From: an uncultured Pseudomonadota bacterium
GTDB lineage: Bacteria > Pseudomonadota > Gammaproteobacteria > Burkholderiales > Burkholderiaceae_C
Length of the DNA: 64,000 nt
Assembly: GCA_945952465.1 (NCBI GenBank)
Contig: CAMFIB010000001.1
Span: forward strand, 1,550,001 to 1,614,000
Direction of reading: 5' to 3'
Below are positions 59,654 through 64,000 of the stretch, piece by piece. The first letter of the stretch is position 1, and each line of letters starts with the position of its first letter. The notes below the pieces were generated by a model. It was not told where the DNA came from. It saw nothing but the letters and a program-made list of their open reading frames with translations, and searched no databases. The position numbers and the translations under genes were made by a program.

Positions 59654-60874
59654 ATGAATCCCCTGCTCTCCTCGCTGCAGCCCTACCCTTTCGAGCGGCT
59701 GAAGCAGCTGTTCGGCAGCGTGGTGCCGTCGGCCGACCACCCGGCGATCAGCCTGGGCATTGGCGAACCCCGCCACGCCACCCCCGAATTCATCAAACAG
59801 GCGCTGACCAGCGGCCTGAACGGCCTGGCGAGCTACCCGACGACGATCGGCGACGCGGCGCTGCGCGAGGCCTTCACCGACTGGCTGGAGCGGCGCTATG
59901 CGCTGGACCTGAACCCGGCCACCCAGGTGCTGCCGGTCAATGGCTCCCGCGAAGCGCTGTTCGCCTTCGCGCAGACGGTGGTCGATGGCTCGAAGCCGGG
60001 CGCCACCGTGGTGTGTCCGAACCCGTTCTATCAAATCTATGAAGGCGCGGCGCTGCTGGCCGGGGCCGAAGTGGTCTATGCGCCCAGCGACCCGGCCCGC
60101 AACTTCGCGGTGGACTGGGACAGCGTGCCGGACGAGGTTTGGGCCCGCACCCAGTTGCTCTACGTCTGCTCGCCCGGCAACCCGACCGGCGCGGTGATGC
60201 CGCTGGACGAATGGCGCAAGCTGTTCGAGCTGAGCGACCGCCACGGCTTCGTCATCGCGTCGGACGAGTGCTACAGCGAGATCTATTTCCGCGCCGAGCC
60301 GCCGCTGGGCGGGCTGGAAGCCGCCGCCAAGCTGGGCCGGGGCGACTTCAAGAACCTGGTGGCGTTCACCAGCCTCTCCAAGCGCAGCAACGTCCCCGGC
60401 CTGCGCAGCGGCTTCGTGGCGGGCGACGCGACGCTGATCAAGGCCTTTCTGCTGTACCGCACCTACCACGGCAGCGCGATGGCGCCGGCGGTGCAGGTGG
60501 CCAGCCATGCGGCCTGGGGCGATGAGGCCCACGTCGAGGAAAACCGGGCCTTCTACAGAATGAAGTTCGAGCAGGTGCTGCCGGTGCTGCAGCCGGCGCT
60601 CGACGTGCAGTTGCCGGACGCCGCCTTCTACCTGTGGGCGCGCATCCCGGAGCACGTGGCCGGCGGCTCCGACACGGTGTTCGCCCGCATGCTGCTGGCT
60701 CAATACAATGTGACGGTGCTGCCGGGCAGCTACCTGGCGCGCGAAGCGGTGCCGGGCGACCCGACCTCCAGCCCCGGTTACGGCCGCGTCCGCATGGCGC
60801 TGGTGGCGGGCCTGCCGGAATGCCTGGAGGCCGCGCACCGCATCGTGGCCTTCACGAAGCAGTTCCCCGAGTGA
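59654..60874 (+). CDS. dapC: Succinyldiaminopimelate transaminase
   Basis: DapC transfers an amino group to N-succinyl-2-amino-6-ketopimelate in lysine/DAP synthesis. The 406-residue PLP enzyme of fold type I has [14 protein letters not shown] near 34, [13 protein letters not shown] near 95, [15 protein letters not shown] near 173, [10 protein letters not shown] and [15 protein letters not shown] near 240-254 with the PLP Lys. It is the first gene of dapC-dapD-pilU-like-dapE; dapD starts 40 bases later after a pyrimidine-rich spacer. Confidence 0.95.
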   Translation: MNPLLSSLQPYPFERLKQLFGSVVPSADHPAISLGIGEPRHATPEFIKQALTSGLNGLASYPTTIGDAALREAFTDWLERRYALDLNPATQVLPVNGSREALFAFAQTVVDGSKPGATVVCPNPFYQIYEGAALLAGAEVVYAPSDPARNFAVDWDSVPDEVWARTQLLYVCSPGNPTGAVMPLDEWRKLFELSDRHGFVIASDECYSEIYFRAEPPLGGLEAAAKLGRGDFKNLVAFTSLSKRSNVPGLRSGFVAGDATLIKAFLLYRTYHGSAMAPAVQVASHAAWGDEAHVEENRAFYRMKFEQVLPVLQPALDVQLPDAAFYLWARIPEHVAGGSDTVFARMLLAQYNVTVLPGSYLAREAVPGDPTSSPGYGRVRMALVAGLPECLEAAHRIVAFTKQFPE

Positions 60875-60914
60875 GCCTCTTTTCCTTTTCGCTTTCTTCC
60901 CCTTCTCTTCACCC

Positions 60915-61739
60915 ATGACCCAACAACTCCAGCAGATCATCGACACCGCGTGGGACGACCGCGCCAACCTCTCGCCCAAGGCCGCGCCCAAGGAAGTGAC
61001 GGAGGCGGTGGACCACATCATCAGTGAACTCAACGCGGGCCGCCTGCGCGTGGCCACCCGCGAGGCGGTGGGCCAATGGACCACCCACCAGTGGATCAAG
61101 AAGGCCGTGCTGCTGAGCTTTCGCCTGAAGGACAACGCCGTCATCAAGGGCGGCGACCTCGGCTTCTACGACAAGGTGCCAACCAAGTTCGCCCACATGG
61201 ACGAGGCCGAACTGAAGGAGTCCGGCGTGCGCGTGGTGCCGCCGGCGGTGGCACGCCGCGGCAGCTTCATCGCCAAGGGCGCGATCCTGATGCCCAGCTA
61301 CGTGAACATCGGCGCCTACGTGGACGAAGGCACGATGGTCGACACCTGGGCCACCGTGGGCAGCTGCTGCCAGGTCGGCAAGAACGTGCACCTGTCTGGC
61401 GGCGTGGGCCTGGGCGGCGTGCTGGAGCCGCTGCAGGCCAACCCGACCATCATCGAGGACAACTGCTTCATCGGCGCGCGTTCGGAGGTGGTGGAAGGCG
61501 TGATCGTCGAGGAGAACTCGGTCATTTCGATGGGCGTGTACATCGGCCAGAGCACCAAGATCTACGACCGCGCGACCGGCACCGTGACCTACGGCCGCAT
61601 CCCGGCGGGTTCGGTGGTGGTGTCGGGCAACCTGCCCAGCGCCGACGGCAAGTACAGCCTGTACTGCGCGGTGATCGTCAAGCGGGTGGACGCGCAGACG
61701 CGCGCCAAGACCAGCCTGAACGACCTGCTGCGCGACTGA
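60915..61739 (+). CDS. dapD: Tetrahydrodipicolinate N-succinyltransferase
   Basis: DapD adds a succinyl group from succinyl-CoA to tetrahydrodipicolinate. The 274-residue protein matches the family length. It has a left-handed beta helix of hexapeptide repeats ([18 protein letters not shown], then [38 protein letters not shown]) and the N-terminal helical domain. It lies between dapC and the pilus ATPase gene. Confidence 0.97.
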   Translation: MTQQLQQIIDTAWDDRANLSPKAAPKEVTEAVDHIISELNAGRLRVATREAVGQWTTHQWIKKAVLLSFRLKDNAVIKGGDLGFYDKVPTKFAHMDEAELKESGVRVVPPAVARRGSFIAKGAILMPSYVNIGAYVDEGTMVDTWATVGSCCQVGKNVHLSGGVGLGGVLEPLQANPTIIEDNCFIGARSEVVEGVIVEENSVISMGVYIGQSTKIYDRATGTVTYGRIPAGSVVVSGNLPSADGKYSLYCAVIVKRVDAQTRAKTSLNDLLRD

Positions 61740-61769
61740 TCTTCAACCCCCGACGACACCAGGAAGACC

Positions 61770-62921
61770 GTGAGCACCGTGGGCACGATGGAGCGCATCC
61801 TGCGGCTGATGGCCGAGCAGCGCGCGTCCGACGTTTTCCTGTCGGCCAACGCGCCGGCCACCATCAAGATCAAGGGCCGGCACGTCGCGCTCAACCCGCA
61901 GATCCTGCCGCCAGACGCACCCCGCGCGCTGCTGGCGGAAATCCTGTCGCCCGTGCAGATGGCGGAGCTGGAGTCGACGGGCGAACTCAACGTGGGCCAC
62001 GGCCTGCCGGGCGTGGGGCGCTTTCGCATCAGCGCCATGCACCAGCGCGGCACCTGCGCGGCGGTGGTCCGCCTGGTCAGCCCGCACATCCCGCGGCTTG
62101 AAGACCTGCAGTTGCCGGAGGTGCTGCGGCAACTCGTCATGCGCAAGCGCGGGCTGATTCTGCTGATCGGCGCAAGCGGCGCCGGCAAGAGCACCACGCT
62201 GGCCGCCATGCTCGACCACCGGAACGAGCACGCCGCCGGGCACATGCTCACGCTGGAAGACCCGATCGAATACACCTTCGAGAACAAGCGGTCCATCATC
62301 AACCAGCGCGAAATCGGCACCGACACCGCGTCGCTGGCGGTCGGCCTGAAGAACGCGTTGCGGCAGGCGCCCGACGTCATCATGATCGGCGAGATCCGCG
62401 ACCGCGAAACCATGTCGGCCGCCATTGCCTACGCGCAGTCGGGCCACCTGTGTCTGGCCACGCTGCACGCCAACAACAGCTACCAGGCGCTGAACCGCAC
62501 GCTGTCGTTCTACCCGGTAGAGGTGCGGCCCACCCTGCTGGGCGACCTGAGCACGGCGCTGCAGGCCATCGTGTCGCAGCGGCTGCTGCGCACGCTGGAC
62601 GGCGGCCTGACGCCGGCGGCCGAAGTGATGCTGAACACGCAATTGGTGTCTGAACTCATCGAGAAGGGCGATTTCTCCGGGGTGAAGGAAGCCATGGAAA
62701 AGTCGCTGGCCGAAGGCTCCCAGACCTTCGAGGAAGACATTGCGCGCCTGATCGGGCAGGGCAAGGTCACCCGCGAGGAGGGCCTGCTGCACGCCGATTC
62801 GCCGACCAACCTGATGTGGAAGCTGGAAAACGGCTTCAAAGCCGGGCAGCCGGCACCGGCGGTGGTGCGCGAGGAAGAGCCGCGCTTCTCCGATTTCACG
62901 CTGGACGTGACCCCGCGATGA
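61770..62921 (+). CDS. PilT/PilU-family type IV pilus ATPase
   Basis: The 383-residue protein starts with GTG at 61770. It has the PilT-like N-terminal domain ([26 protein letters not shown]), Walker [11 protein letters not shown] near 135-144, the Asp box, Walker [12 protein letters not shown] near 207-217 and [16 protein letters not shown] near 222-237. The long C-terminal part ([27 protein letters not shown]) is typical of PilU. PilU-type ATPases power pilus retraction with PilT. It sits 30 bases after dapD and overlaps dapE by four bases, an unusual place for a motility gene. Confidence 0.92.
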   Translation: MSTVGTMERILRLMAEQRASDVFLSANAPATIKIKGRHVALNPQILPPDAPRALLAEILSPVQMAELESTGELNVGHGLPGVGRFRISAMHQRGTCAAVVRLVSPHIPRLEDLQLPEVLRQLVMRKRGLILLIGASGAGKSTTLAAMLDHRNEHAAGHMLTLEDPIEYTFENKRSIINQREIGTDTASLAVGLKNALRQAPDVIMIGEIRDRETMSAAIAYAQSGHLCLATLHANNSYQALNRTLSFYPVEVRPTLLGDLSTALQAIVSQRLLRTLDGGLTPAAEVMLNTQLVSELIEKGDFSGVKEAMEKSLAEGSQTFEEDIARLIGQGKVTREEGLLHADSPTNLMWKLENGFKAGQPAPAVVREEEPRFSDFTLDVTPR

Positions 62922-64000
62922 CGGCCACCCTGCATTTGGCTGAGGCGCTGATCGCCCGCGACTCGGTCACGCCGGCCGACGGCGGCTGCCAAGACCTCAT
63001 CGCCGAACGGCTGAAGCCGCTGGGCTTCGTGTGCGAAGACCTCTCCAGCGGACCCGACAGCTTCCGCGTGCGCAACCTGTGGGCCATTTTGAAACAAAAT
63101 CGGCCGCAAGTCAGCGCCAGTGCTGAATATGTTGCTCCTGAAACCATAGTGTTCGCGGGCCACACCGACGTCGTGCCCACCGGCCCGGTCGATCAATGGA
63201 CGAGCGACCCCTTCGTGCCCACGCACCGCGGCGGCAAGCTGTACGGCCGAGGCGCGTCGGACATGAAGACCTCGCTGGCGGCCATGGTGGTGGCGGTCGA
63301 GGAATTCCTCGCGGCCACGCCGCAGCCGGCCATCAACATCGCCTTCCTGCTGACCAGCGACGAGGAAGGCCCGGCCCACGACGGCACCGTGAAGGTCTGC
63401 GAGGCGCTGCAGGCGCGCGGCGAGAAATTGAGCTGGACCATCGTCGGCGAGCCGACCTCGGTGGAGCGCACCGGCGACATGATCAAGAACGGCCGCCGCG
63501 GCACCATGAGCGGCAAGCTCACGGTGAAGGGCGTGCAGGGCCACATCGCCTACCCGCAGCTCGCGAAGAACCCCATCCACCTGGTGTCTCCCGCGCTGGC
63601 CGAACTGGTGGGTGTGGAATGGGACCGCGGCAACGCCTTTTTCCCGCCCACCACCTGGCAGGTCAGCAACATCCACGGCGGCACCGGCGCCAGCAACGTG
63701 ATTCCCGGCACGGTGGTGATCGACTTCAACTTCCGTTTCTCCACCGAATCCACGCCCGAGGGCCTGCAGCAGCGCCTGGCCGCCGTGCTGGACCGCCACG
63801 GGCTGGACTACGACCTCGCCTGGACCATCGGCGGCCGCCCCTTCATCACGCCGCCCGGCACGCTGGTAACGGCGGTGCAACAGGCCATCTTGGCGGAGAC
63901 CGGCATCACCACCGAACTCTCCACCACCGGCGGCACCAGCGACGGCCGCTTCATCGCGCAGGTCTGCCCGCAGGTGATCGAACTGGGCCCGCCCAACGCC
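62918..64000 (+). CDS. dapE: Succinyl-diaminopimelate desuccinylase, 5' part
   Basis: DapE is a di-zinc M20 peptidase-like enzyme that frees LL-DAP. The gene starts at ATG 62918 (ATGA overlap with the pilus ATPase) and runs off the window after 361 codons; about 20-40 codons are missing. Metal ligands are visible in [12 protein letters not shown] and [10 protein letters not shown], with Glu-Glu in [11 protein letters not shown], as in the family. Residues about 57-77, just before the first metal motif, are encoded by an R1 copy and are not found in other DapE proteins I know. Confidence 0.96.
   Translation, partial: MTATLHLAEALIARDSVTPADGGCQDLIAERLKPLGFVCEDLSSGPDSFRVRNLWAILKQNRPQVSASAEYVAPETIVFAGHTDVVPTGPVDQWTSDPFVPTHRGGKLYGRGASDMKTSLAAMVVAVEEFLAATPQPAINIAFLLTSDEEGPAHDGTVKVCEALQARGEKLSWTIVGEPTSVERTGDMIKNGRRGTMSGKLTVKGVQGHIAYPQLAKNPIHLVSPALAELVGVEWDRGNAFFPPTTWQVSNIHGGTGASNVIPGTVVIDFNFRFSTESTPEGLQQRLAAVLDRHGLDYDLAWTIGGRPFITPPGTLVTAVQQAILAETGITTELSTTGGTSDGRFIAQVCPQVIELGPPNA
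63086..63149 (-). repeat. R1 repeat copy inside dapE, with inverted left module
   Basis: Minus strand: CAGCACTGGCGCTGACTTGC, then GGCCGATTTTGTTTC. The left module GCTCCTGAAACCATAG is present but lies on the plus strand, inverted relative to the other copies. In frame with dapE. Confidence 0.6.

Noticed and set aside
60875-60914. Pyrimidine-rich spacer between dapC and dapD as a terminator or riboswitch
   Set aside because: It is a plain TC-rich run with no stem; a lysine riboswitch would be far larger and lie before the first gene.

Overview
The window is one 64 kb stretch of a GC-rich (high sixties percent by eye) betaproteobacterial chromosome. Gene content and order point to the Burkholderiales, most likely the family Comamonadaceae (Acidovorax/Variovorax relatives): purD-hemF-nadD-rsfS-rlmH-maf-rng, ligA-zipA-smc, dapC-dapD-pilU-like-dapE, a second infA, and two kinds of short interspersed repeat. 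This placement rests on recognised proteins and synteny, not on a search. There is no prophage, insertion sequence, integrase, CRISPR array or rRNA. One tRNA gene is present. No gene-free stretch is longer than about 210 bases. The first gene (suhB) and the last (dapE) are cut by the window edges.

Layout. 1-2.7 kb: end of suhB, a lipoprotein of the SGNH/GDSL type with an odd catalytic block, and an OmpW-like porin. 2.8-9.1 kb: a genome-maintenance block with mutS, an orphan Anbu proteasome-like protease, then a two-gene operon (radical SAM protein plus DUF4130-UdgX fusion) behind a consensus LexA box that touches the start codon. 9.2-13.1 kb: uppP and four exported proteins, among them a subtilisin-like protease. 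13.2-26.9 kb: glnS, ylqF, dbpA, an ABC-2 exporter pair, and many small envelope or unknown proteins. 26.9-33.4 kb: infA paralogue, gshA, two tandem L,D-transpeptidases, dusC, small exported proteins. 33.4-38.2 kb (minus strand): tolB-pal-cpoB-tsuA-tcdA followed by tRNA-Lys(UUU). 38.2-41.9 kb: LPS-type glycosyltransferases around an MsbA-like flippase. 41.9-49 kb (minus strand): a long housekeeping operon from yebC to rng. 49-50.3 kb: exported msrA and msrB. 50.4-59.6 kb: HerA-like ATPase, a second YebC-family gene, ligA-zipA-smc. 59.6-64 kb: lysine/diaminopimelate operon with an embedded pilus-retraction ATPase.

Two signals stand out. First, nine copies of an AT-rich element of about 45-70 bp (called R1 here) are scattered through the window. 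Four are intergenic. Five lie in frame inside essential or conserved genes (mutS, glnS, nadD, ligA, dapE), where they bring rare AT-rich codons. Second, the LexA box, a promoter placed so that the transcript would be leaderless, the radical SAM protein and the UdgX fusion together look like an SOS-induced uracil/DNA-modification repair module. A second repeat family (R2, two copies) supplies the stop codons of rlmH and yebC inside the housekeeping operon.
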